DNA of 64,000 nucleotides, from NCBI GenBank assembly GCA_022841465.1, contig JALHRL010000003.1, forward strand, positions 1 to 64,000. Reading direction: 5' to 3'. The DNA comes from Bacteroidia bacterium (GTDB taxonomy: Bacteria; Bacteroidota; Bacteroidia; B-17B0; Aurantibacillaceae). The notes below the pieces were generated by a model. The model was not told the DNA's origin. It saw nothing but the letters and a program-made list of their open reading frames with translations, and made no database searches. A program made the position numbers and the translations under genes. This document shows, in pieces, positions 36,845 to 45,671 of the stretch (positions within the stretch are counted from its first letter, which is position 1; each line of letters opens with the position of its first letter).

Positions 36845-38293
36845 TTATGCATTTTTTTTCTTTAAACTTCTACCTCTCGGCGCATCGCCCTCATGTAAAA
36901 CAATTTCGGAATGAAGGTAATGTATCGCCTCTGCTGAAGCTTTCACTTTGGAAGCACTGCGCTCTAACATTTCTGATTCAAACTCTGTTAATACACTTTT
37001 CCTCACTCCAACTTCTCTCCAATGAGATAAAGGTCCACATCCTTTTGTGATTGCACGAGCAAGTGACAAAGCATCCAAAAGAGCTTGGTTCGCTCCTTGT
37101 CCTTTAAATGGACTCATAGGGTGAGCCGAATCTCCAATCAGAGTTGCTTTCCCACATTTCTCCAATAATTTTGAATCAAGTAATTCTCGGTCATACACAG
37201 GATAGCCGGAAATCTGAGCGATCAAGGTTGCCGATACGATCTGAGGAATGGGATCGTGCCACTGAGTTCTACGACACGCTTCTTCCTTAAGCGCTTGAGC
37301 TCCTTGAGCACTCAACTCTTTTGCCTCTCTTTCCGACATCGGAAAACTCAATTGCCACATCACAGAGTCTTTAGAATAAGGCATTATGTAAATTCGTTCA
37401 TTGCCATTGGCAGTTTGAAAAACGGTGGCTGAATCCAACAAAGAATTTTCAAGACCTTTTAGTGCGCTCAAAGGACAAATACCCAATATCACAATACAAC
37501 CTAAGTAACGTAAAGGATTTATATCCTCACCAATCAACAAACTCCGAACCGAACTACGAATACCATCTGCTCCTACTACGAGATCTGTCTTTGCGCTTTT
37601 CATTTCTCCATTCACTTGAAAAGTTAGGTCAACACCATCACCTTCACACTCCTTAAAACCTACTAACTGATGTCCCCAAGCAACAGCATCTTGTGCCCCG
37701 AGTTGCTCAAGCATTGCTAAGCGCAACGACTGTCGCGCAATATGTATATTTGTGCGCTTCGGGGTTGTTTTTTTATTTGAATTCATACTCTTTCGCATGC
37801 CCCATTCACCAATCACTTTTCCTTCTGTTGTATGAACTATATGTCTAGTTGAATTAACCCCATCTTTTAATAATAAAAGACCAAATCCCTCCATCGCATT
37901 ACTAGCTTGCTGCAAAGTGAGTCCATACCCTTGAGATCGAGTTTCGAAACCGGTATCACGCTCATAAAGGGTAAAAGGTATGCCGCGGTGCAAGCAAGCC
38001 ACGGCCAGAGCCACTCCTCCAATACCTCCTCCAATAATAGCAACGTGTGGATAGTTTACCTTATCTGCTAAGGGAGGGTGAGTTGATTGAATTAATCCGG
38101 AGCCACCACAGTTCACGCATGAATATAAGTGGCGATTAGGGCGAACTGCAACCCTGCCTTCTTCCTTTGATTTTTCAAATTGATCTGATTCCATCTGGAA
38201 ATGGAGTTGCACTTTCTTTTTGAACTTCCGGCTTTTTTTTCCTCGTCCCTGACATTCCAGACAAATAGCCCAACTAGCCCCTTTATTTTCCAC
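36845..38293 (-). CDS. FAD-dependent monooxygenase with N-terminal CxxCxGxG module
   Basis: Class A flavoprotein hydroxylase. The N-terminal 70 residues carry two DnaJ-like CxxCxGxG motifs (CLECQGRG at 11-18, CVNCGGSG at 59-66), a probable zinc site. The FAD domain follows: IIGGGIGGVA (86-95), VVGADGIRSSVR and LIGDSAHPMSPFKGQGANQA, the PHBH/UbiH signature. The substrate is unknown. The start is GTG at 38293, just before the first zinc motif. The gene looks less AT-rich than its neighbours and is flanked by fragments A and B, consistent with acquisition by transfer. Confidence 0.85.
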   Translation of the reverse strand: MENKGASWAICLECQGRGKKSRKFKKKVQLHFQMESDQFEKSKEEGRVAVRPNRHLYSCVNCGGSGLIQSTHPPLADKVNYPHVAIIGGGIGGVALAVACLHRGIPFTLYERDTGFETRSQGYGLTLQQASNAMEGFGLLLLKDGVNSTRHIVHTTEGKVIGEWGMRKSMNSNKKTTPKRTNIHIARQSLRLAMLEQLGAQDAVAWGHQLVGFKECEGDGVDLTFQVNGEMKSAKTDLVVGADGIRSSVRSLLIGEDINPLRYLGCIVILGICPLSALKGLENSLLDSATVFQTANGNERIYIMPYSKDSVMWQLSFPMSEREAKELSAQGAQALKEEACRRTQWHDPIPQIVSATLIAQISGYPVYDRELLDSKLLEKCGKATLIGDSAHPMSPFKGQGANQALLDALSLARAITKGCGPLSHWREVGVRKSVLTEFESEMLERSASKVKASAEAIHYLHSEIVLHEGDAPRGRSLKKKNA

Positions 38294-39154
38294 TATCTAA
38301 TCTTGTTTTTTACCTTATTTGACTCCTATCAATATGAAAAACTTAACAAATACAGTTGAGACAAAAATTAATTGCAAAATAGTTCTTATTGCTTTAATTT
38401 CTTCTATACGATTTAAAGTAATAATATTCCTGTTTTCTAAATAACTTTTATAGCTGCGCGATGTGTGTTTATTGCTTAGGATTACAAATCTACTTCTACA
38501 AATATAAATTAAAAGCAATTAAGGAACTCGCAAATATTTAGAAAAATTTACGCTGACATAATATACATTTGAAACATTTAAGGCATTTTACCTGATGAAA
38601 CCCTCATTGCAAATGACAGGCAATGTATACACGATAACTTTGTTACGTGAAAAAATAACACATCATATTTTAGTTTTTAATGTTCAGTAAGAAACCATTG
38701 TAATAAGCTTAAGGCATTAAGATCTTCAATAAAAGAGTTAGAAAAAATGTCGGTGGCCTCCACCCAAAGGAACAAACTTAAATTTTTGAGCTTGTCCCTT
38801 TTTTATTTCCTCTGAAACCCTGGTAAATACTAAATATTCGAGAGACTCCGTTTTTTAAAAGTAAAGTTCGAACTTTTTTGAAAAACGTCATTTTTACCCT
38901 AGTATCTTTAAGGGATTCGAACTTTTCAAAATTAATTTTTTTTGGGCATACTGTTGTACTCAATTTTAAAAAAATACAGTGTATCGCAGTTTTATATTCA
39001 GAATAATCTAAGAATTTGTAGTTTTCGCATACTACTGTTATCCTTACTAGATTTAGAGAGCGCATTAATTGCTTTTAAAAGAAAAGTTCTTTGTTATTAA
39101 ATTCATATTTATTAGATTCGTTAAACTAATTTTACTAATTAATCCGTTTATACT
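38294..39154. other. 861-bp gap without convincing gene
   Basis: Two short minus-strand ORFs (67 and 95 codons) have no recognisable domain and poor composition, and I regard them as chance. The only structured item is coding fragment B at 38677-38763. The rest is AT-rich with no clear promoter, apart from short A/T tracts before the FG-GAP gene. Confidence 0.5.
38677..38763 (-). pseudogene. Orphan C-terminal gene fragment, copy B
   Basis: 28 codons plus TAA: VEATDIFSNSFIEDLNALSL, then LQWFLTEH and stop. It shares 23 consecutive identical bases with copy C from its GTG codon on, and is a synonymous-site variant of copy A. Together with A it flanks the FAD monooxygenase as a direct repeat. 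Confidence 0.5.
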
Positions 39155-40798
39155 ATGAAATATTTTCTTCCCTTGTTTCTAATTTGCCTTCAATTGAAAG
39201 CACAAATTACTCCAAGCATCGCGTGGACCTACTCTTTAAACTCAGCTGTTTTTGGAAGTGCTGCCTCGGCCGACATAGACAAAGACGGAAAATCTGAAAT
39301 TGTATTTGCCGCTTATAATAACGATGGCCGTGTGCATTGCCTGAATGCTGAAGACGGTTCCCTCAAATGGACCTATAACATTAGCGGTTGCGGCGATGTG
39401 GCTATTAGTATTTACGATTTGGATGGCGATGATACCCTGGATGTATTTGTAAACGGTTCCTGTAATCCGTCTGCCTTTTGCATCAACGGCCTAACCGGCG
39501 CTTTAACCTGGTCGGTACCCTCAGGCGGCGGCGACTCCCCTCCTACTATTGCCGACATTGATAACGACGGAAAACCTGAAGTTGTGTTCGGAAATTTTTC
39601 GGGACAAATACGTATTTTAAATGGAGAAGACGGCAGTCTGAATAAAAACATTCAAGTGATCAGTTCCACCATTCAAACCGATCCAGTATTGGTAGATATA
39701 AACAACGATGGTAATTTGGATATCATTGTGGCCAATCACTTTAATAACACTGGTTATTATACTTATTGCTACGATTACGTTACTAGTACCACGCATTGGG
39801 TGAATTTTCATGCAGACAACGTATCCACCTATTACGCTTACCACGGAGGAGCCTTAGCAGATATTGACAAGGACGGTAAAATGGAATACGTGATTGGTGC
39901 TAATAACGGGTTAGTGAGAGCACTCAATGTTGAAAACGGTTCTGTGCTTTGGAGTATACCTAATCCCAGCTCCAGTGTTATGGGTGCCATTAGCATAGCC
40001 GATGTAAATAATGATGACACACTGGATGTGATTTATCACCGCGGTGATGCCAACAATTCCATAGTAGTTGCAAATGGTTTAACAGGACAGGTAAAATGGT
40101 CGTACCCAGTTATGGCTGGCGCCTTCAGAGGAAGCGCAGTATCTGATCTGAATGGTAACGGAAAACTCGATTTAGTTTCGGCACACTATATGGGTAAAAT
40201 TCATGCAGTAGAACCTTTTTCCGGATTGCTCTGGACTCTCGATTTGTGGCCATTGTTTCCACAAACATTACCGTATTTAATGACCGATAACGGTCCGCTA
40301 GTAGACGATTTTGACGGCGACGGATTTCTGGATGTATTTGTGGCTGCCGGCTATTCTACTTACAGCGTTAATCCAAACAGCATCGGGCGCGCCTATATGA
40401 TAAAAGGCAACACGGGTACCTGTCCAACATGGACCATGTACCGTCATGATCAAAACCGAAGCGGTTACATCTCAGCTAATGAGATAAATACTCAATGCAG
40501 TATCATCAATGGCATCAAAGAAAAAGAGATTTCAGGTATACAGGTGAAAGTTTCACCACAGCCTTTTATTGATAGAACAGAAATTAGTATTTCGGGACTC
40601 AATGCTAAAAAAGCCACTTTAAGCATACGCGACCTACAAGGCCGATTGGTTGACATAAAAACTGCCGAGCAGTTGCAACAAAAAGGTGGTGACCTGTTTT
40701 GGGAATGGAATAGTGAGAAAGTGAACGAGGGTCTATACCTTTATCAAATAAAAGATGGAAATAATAGTGTGCAAGGAAAACTGATTAAATCGAGATAA
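39155..40798 (+). CDS. FG-GAP/VCBS repeat protein with T9SS sorting domain
   Basis: Signal peptide (to about residue 17, ending LKAQ), about 400 residues of FG-GAP/VCBS-type beta-propeller repeats with calcium-binding loops (ADIDKDGKSEIVFA, YDLDGDDTLDVFVN, ADIDNDGKPEVVFG, DFDGDGFLDVFVAA), and a type A T9SS sorting domain in the last 85 residues (VKVSPQPFIDRTEISI ... YLYQIKDGNNSVQGKLIK). It is a predicted secreted adhesin- or carbohydrate-binding-like surface protein. Codon use looks more GC-rich than the surrounding genes, which fits an acquired gene. Confidence 0.88.
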   Translation: MKYFLPLFLICLQLKAQITPSIAWTYSLNSAVFGSAASADIDKDGKSEIVFAAYNNDGRVHCLNAEDGSLKWTYNISGCGDVAISIYDLDGDDTLDVFVNGSCNPSAFCINGLTGALTWSVPSGGGDSPPTIADIDNDGKPEVVFGNFSGQIRILNGEDGSLNKNIQVISSTIQTDPVLVDINNDGNLDIIVANHFNNTGYYTYCYDYVTSTTHWVNFHADNVSTYYAYHGGALADIDKDGKMEYVIGANNGLVRALNVENGSVLWSIPNPSSSVMGAISIADVNNDDTLDVIYHRGDANNSIVVANGLTGQVKWSYPVMAGAFRGSAVSDLNGNGKLDLVSAHYMGKIHAVEPFSGLLWTLDLWPLFPQTLPYLMTDNGPLVDDFDGDGFLDVFVAAGYSTYSVNPNSIGRAYMIKGNTGTCPTWTMYRHDQNRSGYISANEINTQCSIINGIKEKEISGIQVKVSPQPFIDRTEISISGLNAKKATLSIRDLQGRLVDIKTAEQLQQKGGDLFWEWNSEKVNEGLYLYQIKDGNNSVQGKLIKSR

Positions 40799-40821
40799 AA
40801 AATTTTGTAATGTATTCCCGT

Positions 40822-41004
40822 TTTAACCAAACTTATTTCCCTCTGGTAAAAAATTTATGAGCAAAAATTTACGTATACTATTATTTAAAAAACGCTCATT
40901 TACCTATGCAAGAAAAAAAATCACTTCTTGAAAACACATTTACAGAATGGATTGGTAATTTGGAACAAATGGATGATGTAACTATAATTGGCGTTAGGGT
41001 TTAA
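40822..41004 (+). pseudogene. Decayed SpoIIE/PP2C phosphatase C-terminal tail
   Basis: The last 32 codons (from 40906) end in GNLEQMDDVTIIGVRV-stop, aligning residue by residue with the tail GELEQVDDVCIIGIRL of the PP2C gene at 56623. Just upstream, in another frame, PSGKKFMSKNLRILL matches that gene's GPKGKKFMYKKLNQLLL. The order is right but a frameshift separates the pieces, and everything upstream of them is missing. It is a remnant of a PP2C gene, lying directly behind the FG-GAP gene. Confidence 0.7.
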
Positions 41005-41006
41005 TT

Positions 41007-41117
41007 TCAATTTATTGTGAATATTAATTTTCCTACATGCTTCAGATCTTCTAAAAAATAATTCGAAAAAATGTCGGTGGCCTCCACAATCTGATTGGAT
41101 GAAATTCTTATAAACAT
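41007..41117 (-). pseudogene. Orphan C-terminal gene fragment, copy C (possibly a 36-aa ORF)
   Basis: ATG at 41117, preceded by an AAGAGAAAGGAA purine run, opens MFIRISSNQIVEATDIFSNY and ends after LIFTIN with TGA. The core VEATDIFSN equals copy B and nearly copy A. Its stop lies 2 bp from the convergent stop of the PP2C remnant. It could be a tiny intact gene or a truncated tail. Confidence 0.45.
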
Positions 41118-41220
41118 TTCCTTTCTCTTTAACATCTGGCTAAACTTTTTATTAAAAGTGAAATAATTATTAGAACTTTAATGCTATTTATGCGTTAATA
41201 AACGATTAAACACTTAAATA

Positions 41221-41637
41221 ATGAATCTATTAAAACTTGTAACACTATTTGTTACCTTAATAACAGTACAAATGAATGAATTAAAAGCTCAAAATCCCGA
41301 AACAATCGTTCAAAAAAATCTCGATGCATATAACAACAGAAACCTAAGCGCATTCATGTCATATTTTGCTGACGAAATTAAACTTATAAATTTTAGCGAC
41401 CAATCTGTAGTTGCAGATGGTAAAGTGGCTATAGAAAAGCTTTACGGCAATTTATTTGAGCAATCACCACAACTCCACTCTAATATTATAAAAAGAATGA
41501 TATTAGGTAATAAGGTTATCGATCATGAAAGTATTACCGGCCGCAAGGGAGTAGCGGAGGCAGTTGAACTTATTATGGTATACGAAATAAAAGATAATAA
41601 AATTTATAAAATGACCGTAATTAGACCCAACTCTTAA
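41221..41637 (+). CDS. Exported SnoaL/NTF2-like protein
   Basis: 138 residues: signal peptide (to about residue 23, ending LKAQ) and a SnoaL-like NTF2 fold (VQKNLDAYNNRNLSAFMSYFADEIKLINF, typical first helices and strand). Members bind or isomerise small hydrophobic molecules, but the catalytic function of this one cannot be predicted. It is the first of a run of small plus-strand genes after the accessory segment. Confidence 0.75.
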   Translation: MNLLKLVTLFVTLITVQMNELKAQNPETIVQKNLDAYNNRNLSAFMSYFADEIKLINFSDQSVVADGKVAIEKLYGNLFEQSPQLHSNIIKRMILGNKVIDHESITGRKGVAEAVELIMVYEIKDNKIYKMTVIRPNS

Positions 41638-41743
41638 AACTATTTACAAGCCATAAATAAAATTACCACTATCATTAAGCTTTAAATCAGTAAGTTTAAT
41701 AACTCCATCTTTATTTATACTTAACTTTATATTTTTTTGTAAT

Positions 41744-42679
41744 ATGGCTTTAGCTGAACAAACTGTAATAATTACCGGCGCCAATACCGGGTTGGGTTAT
41801 TCTTGCGCCAAAAATATTGCAGCAGAAAACAAATCATGGCATGTTATTTTAGCTTGCCGTGATTCTAAAAAAGCAGATGAGGCTGTTAGAAATTTAATTG
41901 TAGAAACAGGAAATCCCAATATCTACTTTCTACCACTTGATCTTTCCTCTTTTGATTCAGTAAAAGCATTTTCATCAAAATACATTCAAAGTAATTATCC
42001 CCCTTTAAAAGGACTTGTTTGTAATGCAGGAATTGCAGGCGAAGACGAGGTTGTATTCACAAAAGATGGAATCGAATCAACTTTTCAAGTGAATTGCTTA
42101 AGTCATTTTTTACTCATTCAGTTACTTTTTAAAAAACTCATCCCTCCTGCCCGTATTTTAATGGTGAGTAGTGAACTTCATAGAAATAATGGGTCAATGA
42201 AGGCCTTTCTGCCGAATTATACCAATGCACAAGAGCTGGCCTATCCAAATAAAGAAAATTCGAATATAAAAGGTTCAGGACAAATCAGATATTCAACATC
42301 TAAATTATGTATGCTTTTTTACACACATAAAATTAACGATCTGTTTCATGAAAAAGGAATCAACAATATTACCATTAACGCTTTTAACCCAGGCTTAATG
42401 CCCGACACAGGGCTAGGAGGATTGAACAGGAAACTGTTTCAAAAATTTTTCTTAAAATACATTCTTCCCATTTTTGTAAAAGGAGCCTTAAGCACCCCTC
42501 AACGGTCAGGCAAATTATTGGCTCAATTAATTATTTCCGATAAATTCAATGGCATGAGTGGGAAATATTTCGACAGAGAAAAAGAGATTGCACCTTCTGA
42601 TGAATCATTTGATAAAAATAAAATTGCTGATTTATGGAATACCAGTATTAAAATAACTAAAATAGAAAATGAAATCTAA
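41744..42679 (+). CDS. Short-chain dehydrogenase/reductase
   Basis: SDR-family NAD(P)-dependent oxidoreductase, closest in layout to the protochlorophyllide-reductase/retinol-dehydrogenase-like group. The cofactor loop TGANTGLG is at residues 11-18, CNAGIAG near 88, and the active-site YSTSK around 184. Length 311. The substrate is unknown. The lipocalin gene follows with an 11-bp overlap, so the two are translated as a pair; a shared hydrophobic ligand is possible (inference). Confidence 0.88.
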   Translation: MALAEQTVIITGANTGLGYSCAKNIAAENKSWHVILACRDSKKADEAVRNLIVETGNPNIYFLPLDLSSFDSVKAFSSKYIQSNYPPLKGLVCNAGIAGEDEVVFTKDGIESTFQVNCLSHFLLIQLLFKKLIPPARILMVSSELHRNNGSMKAFLPNYTNAQELAYPNKENSNIKGSGQIRYSTSKLCMLFYTHKINDLFHEKGINNITINAFNPGLMPDTGLGGLNRKLFQKFFLKYILPIFVKGALSTPQRSGKLLAQLIISDKFNGMSGKYFDREKEIAPSDESFDKNKIADLWNTSIKITKIENEI

Positions 42680-43181
42680 ATTTACTTTATGGCTCTGTTG
42701 CCTTACCTTAATGGCAAAGTCACAAAAACTAGAATCTGTTGCTAATGTTGATCTGAAGAAATACAGTGGAATTTGGTTTGAAATTGCTTCCTTTCCACAA
42801 TCATTTCAAAAAGGTTGCCATTGTACTACTGCCGAATATACCCTTACAGATAAAAATTATGTGCTTGTAGAAAACAGATGCAATAGAGATAGTGTTACAG
42901 GTAAAGAATCTTATATTAAAGGAAAAGCATTTATTGAAAAAAAATCGGGCAATGCAAAATTAAAGGTTCAATTTTTTTGGCCCTTTAAAGGTAAATATTG
43001 GATTATTGATATTGCTGATGATTACAGTTATGCAGTAGTTAGCAATCCTAATAAAAAATATTTATGGATTTTATCAAGAGAAAATAAAATGAAGGAAGAA
43101 ACCTACAATCAAATACTTTTAAAATTAACCTATAAAGGATTCGACCTCTCAAAACTTAAAAAAACGATTCATGCCAATTAA
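42669..43181 (+). CDS. Lipocalin-family protein (Blc-like)
   Basis: Exported lipocalin: short signal peptide (to about residue 18) followed by VDLKKYSGIWFEIASFP, the GxW lipocalin motif, and the bacterial Blc pattern around GKYWIIDIADDYSYAVVSNP and LWILSR. Length 170 equals E. coli Blc. It probably binds fatty acids or lysophospholipids in the envelope. The N-terminal Cys is not in a clear lipobox. It overlaps the SDR gene by 11 bp. Confidence 0.88.
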   Translation: MKSKFTLWLCCLTLMAKSQKLESVANVDLKKYSGIWFEIASFPQSFQKGCHCTTAEYTLTDKNYVLVENRCNRDSVTGKESYIKGKAFIEKKSGNAKLKVQFFWPFKGKYWIIDIADDYSYAVVSNPNKKYLWILSRENKMKEETYNQILLKLTYKGFDLSKLKKTIHAN

Positions 43182-43449
43182 TTGAAGTTCCCATCCATCT
43201 GTAATTACAATTTTTGTTGGGTGCCTAATATCACTTCAATTAATAACTTGTATTTCGTTAAAGTAATTTGAACTTTTCTCTAAAAAGAAAGAGTTGAAAG
43301 TTCTTTCTAAGCAAAAATACAGTAGATAAATAAGCTTGAGTCCTGAATGCGAACCTTCATTTACTCAAAACACACCCTCACTCATTTAGCATTTTTTAAA
43401 TAAATGGATGCATTTAATTTATTAGTTTTGACTTATAAATAAAACTATT

Positions 43450-43872
43450 ATGAAACTATTTACCATACTTAGCTTACTTTTTGTAACTACCTTTTCATTT
43501 GCTCAAACCACACACACCTGGTTACCCGAGCAATTGCTAGCTACCCAAGATTTAGCAATAAAAATTAAATTGAATTCAAAAGACAAACCTTTAATTTTTA
43601 ATGTTGGCCCCATGGAAAATATTAAAGGGGCTGTTGCTGTAGGTAATGGTAACGCTGTAACTTTTAGCCATAAAATGGAAACAGAACTTTCAATGGAAAG
43701 TAAAACAAAACCAATAGTTATTTATTGTGGTTGCTGCTCTTACTCAAATTGCCCAAATATTAAGCCCGCATACGATGCTTTGCAAAAAATGGGCTTTAAA
43801 AACACGAAGGTGTTAGAATTACCTGAAAACCTGAAAACCGATTGGGTAAGTAAAGGATATCCAATGAATTAA
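43450..43872 (+). CDS. Exported rhodanese-like protein
   Basis: Signal peptide (to about residue 19, ending SFAQ) and a rhodanese-like fold: FNVGPMENIKGAVAVG, then the active-site loop IVIYCGCCSYSNCPNIKPAY and the C-terminal helix. The loop is the cysteine-rich CGCCxxxNCPN variant rather than the standard CxxGxR. Sulfur transfer or metal binding is plausible. A TAGTTTTG -7 box (43423-43430) lies 19 bp upstream. The next gene encodes a DUF2892-like membrane protein. Confidence 0.78.
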   Translation: MKLFTILSLLFVTTFSFAQTTHTWLPEQLLATQDLAIKIKLNSKDKPLIFNVGPMENIKGAVAVGNGNAVTFSHKMETELSMESKTKPIVIYCGCCSYSNCPNIKPAYDALQKMGFKNTKVLELPENLKTDWVSKGYPMN

Positions 43873-43907
43873 TTGAAACTTTATTTCGCAACCTACGTAA
43901 ACATATC

Positions 43908-44129
43908 ATGCTCCAGCTAATTCAAAAAATAGGTTTTTTCAGATTACTGTTGGTTCCCATTGGTATCGCCATAATTATTGCTGCCTTTATAAACGGAATA
44001 ATTGGTATGGGAATTGTTGGTTTAATAATTCTTGTATTTGGGATACTTAACAAATGTTTGTTAATGGGAAATTGCGAAATAGAACAACCTTCCAAAAAAA
44101 CTGTTGCTTTTAAAAAAGACGGTGTTTAA
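43908..44129 (+). CDS. Small DUF2892-like membrane protein
   Basis: 73 residues with two hydrophobic helices (LLLVPIGIAIIIAAFI, MGIVGLIILVFGIL) and a short cytoplasmic tail; the CLLMGNC end resembles the cysteine-containing close of DUF2892 helices. In YgaP the same kind of helix pair is fused to a rhodanese domain; here a rhodanese-like protein is encoded 36 bp upstream, so the two may work as a split pair. Confidence 0.65.
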   Translation: MLQLIQKIGFFRLLLVPIGIAIIIAAFINGIIGMGIVGLIILVFGILNKCLLMGNCEIEQPSKKTVAFKKDGV

Positions 44130-44221
44130 AAAAGCTTTTCTAATTAAAAGTTTATCACATTAATTAACATTCTTGCCTTTCATCTATCATTTTTGGCAAA
44201 ATTATTGTACTTTCATTTAAC

Positions 44222-44686
44222 ATGAAATACTTTTCGCTTTTCACTTTTCTTTTATCGCTATTTGTTGCGCCCGCACAATTTAAAAGCACCGATAAGCTAA
44301 TTAGTTTGCTAGATAACCAACAATTTATAATTGACCACAATCATAAGGCTAATTTTCGAATTGAAAGTAAAGCCGCTGTGCAATTAATTAGAAAAGGAAA
44401 ATCTACTTCCGGCAAATTATTAAAAGCGCTAGAAAATCCTGATAAAACAATTATGGCTCACTTGGTTTTATCTCAAATTTATTTTAAAAAAGTTAGTTTT
44501 GCCGGACCTAAAATAGTGATTGGCGAAACACAAGATATTTTTAAGTATTACCTTGGCGAAGAAAATGGAGTTGGCTTAATAATAAGTGAAGTGAAACTAC
44601 ATGGTAAGCACAAAATTTATGTGGAACCAAAAGATATTGAAACCATTCAAAATTATTGGAAAACAAAAATTACAAATACCAAATAA
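44222..44686 (+). CDS. Exported protein of unknown function
   Basis: 154 residues with a signal peptide (to about residue 19, ending APAQF) and a mixed helix/strand body (LLDNQQFIIDHNHKANFRIES; LENPDKTIMAHLVLSQIYFKK). I recognise no family. Its stop codon overlaps the ATG of the next gene by one base (TAATG), so the two are translationally coupled. Confidence 0.65.
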   Translation: MKYFSLFTFLLSLFVAPAQFKSTDKLISLLDNQQFIIDHNHKANFRIESKAAVQLIRKGKSTSGKLLKALENPDKTIMAHLVLSQIYFKKVSFAGPKIVIGETQDIFKYYLGEENGVGLIISEVKLHGKHKIYVEPKDIETIQNYWKTKITNTK

Positions 44687-45666
44687 TGCTAAACCTCCGT
44701 GCTTTAAAATATTTTATTCTCTTTATTCTACTGCAAAATCTTTCTTTTTCTCAAGCGAATGTACTTGCGCTAAAAATTGATTCTATTTTTTCTAAACACA
44801 AAGCCAACAAACCCGGACTTTGTATTAATATTCAGCAAAACGATCAATTACTATACAGTAATAACTTTGGAGCAGATGCTAATAAAAAACCATTTGACGA
44901 TTTTACCGTAATAAATGTTGGTGATTTAGGACACAGTTTTATCTCTTACGCAATTTTAATTTTAAACCAACAAGGCAAACTATCATTAGAAGATAATTTA
45001 CTTAAGTATTTCCCGGAAATAAAAAACAAACATGCCGCACAAAAAATTAAAGTATGGCATTTGTTAAGTCATACCTCCGGGTTAAAAGATGGGATGTTAA
45101 GCAAAACAGACAGCATTGCTATACATTCCGGGAAAATAGAAGTTGTTTTTAATTATTTAAATGAACTAGATAAAGAACCGGGAACGGAGTTTAACTATGC
45201 CACAATTTCCTATAAAATTTTATCCTCAATAATTAGTAAAGTAAGTAATCTAAACTGGAAAGATTTTATAAAAGAAAACATTTTTACGCCAACCGGAATG
45301 ACATTTACAAAATTTAATGAATTAGAAAGTGTGTTAACAAATATAGTTGATTTAAAAAAATATGTGTATGCACTCAGGTATTGTTTAATTGCTAACTGCG
45401 AAACCATAAAACTAAGCGAGTTTTCTTACCTGCCTAAAATTTCTTCGGAAAACAAACTAACCTATAATTTGTGTTGGAATTTTAATGCTCAAATTACATC
45501 TTTATCAGATGCCTGCATCTATTACTATCAATTCAAAACCGGCAACTCCGTTTTGTTTTATTACTTTCCTGAAAAAGAAATTAGTTTTATTGCAGTAGGA
45601 TCTATTTCTCTTAAAGATTCAAAAAAAATAATGAATCACTTAAAAAACGATAAACTAATAAAATAA
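44686..45666 (+). CDS. Beta-lactamase-fold serine-hydrolase homolog lacking catalytic residues
   Basis: Class C beta-lactamase/PBP-related fold with signal peptide (ending LSFSQ) and the clear family stretch AILILNQQGKLSLEDNLLKYFPE ... VWHLLSHTSGLKDG. The catalytic SxxK that should precede it reads DLGH (residues 80-83) and the second motif YxN reads YAT, so the serine and lysine are both gone and hydrolysis is unlikely. The ATG at 44686 (TAATG overlap) is preferred to the upstream extension at 44656 because the signal peptide follows it. Length 326. Confidence 0.75.
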   Translation: MLNLRALKYFILFILLQNLSFSQANVLALKIDSIFSKHKANKPGLCINIQQNDQLLYSNNFGADANKKPFDDFTVINVGDLGHSFISYAILILNQQGKLSLEDNLLKYFPEIKNKHAAQKIKVWHLLSHTSGLKDGMLSKTDSIAIHSGKIEVVFNYLNELDKEPGTEFNYATISYKILSSIISKVSNLNWKDFIKENIFTPTGMTFTKFNELESVLTNIVDLKKYVYALRYCLIANCETIKLSEFSYLPKISSENKLTYNLCWNFNAQITSLSDACIYYYQFKTGNSVLFYYFPEKEISFIAVGSISLKDSKKIMNHLKNDKLIK

Positions 45667-45671
45667 ACGCT

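Noticed and set aside
38315-38518. 67-codon minus-strand ORF
   Set aside because: No recognisable motif, poor composition and no promoter; it lies in an AT-rich gap and is likely chance.
38778-39065. 95-codon minus-strand ORF
   Set aside because: No domain, unusual composition rich in K/F/V/C, and its frame ends just before fragment B without joining it; treated as chance.
36692-41117. Integron attC sites flanking gene cassettes
   Set aside because: Fragments A-C do flank single genes, but the GTTRRRY/RYYYAAC core sites are not evident, the genes have mixed orientation, no integrase is present, and the substitutions follow codon positions.
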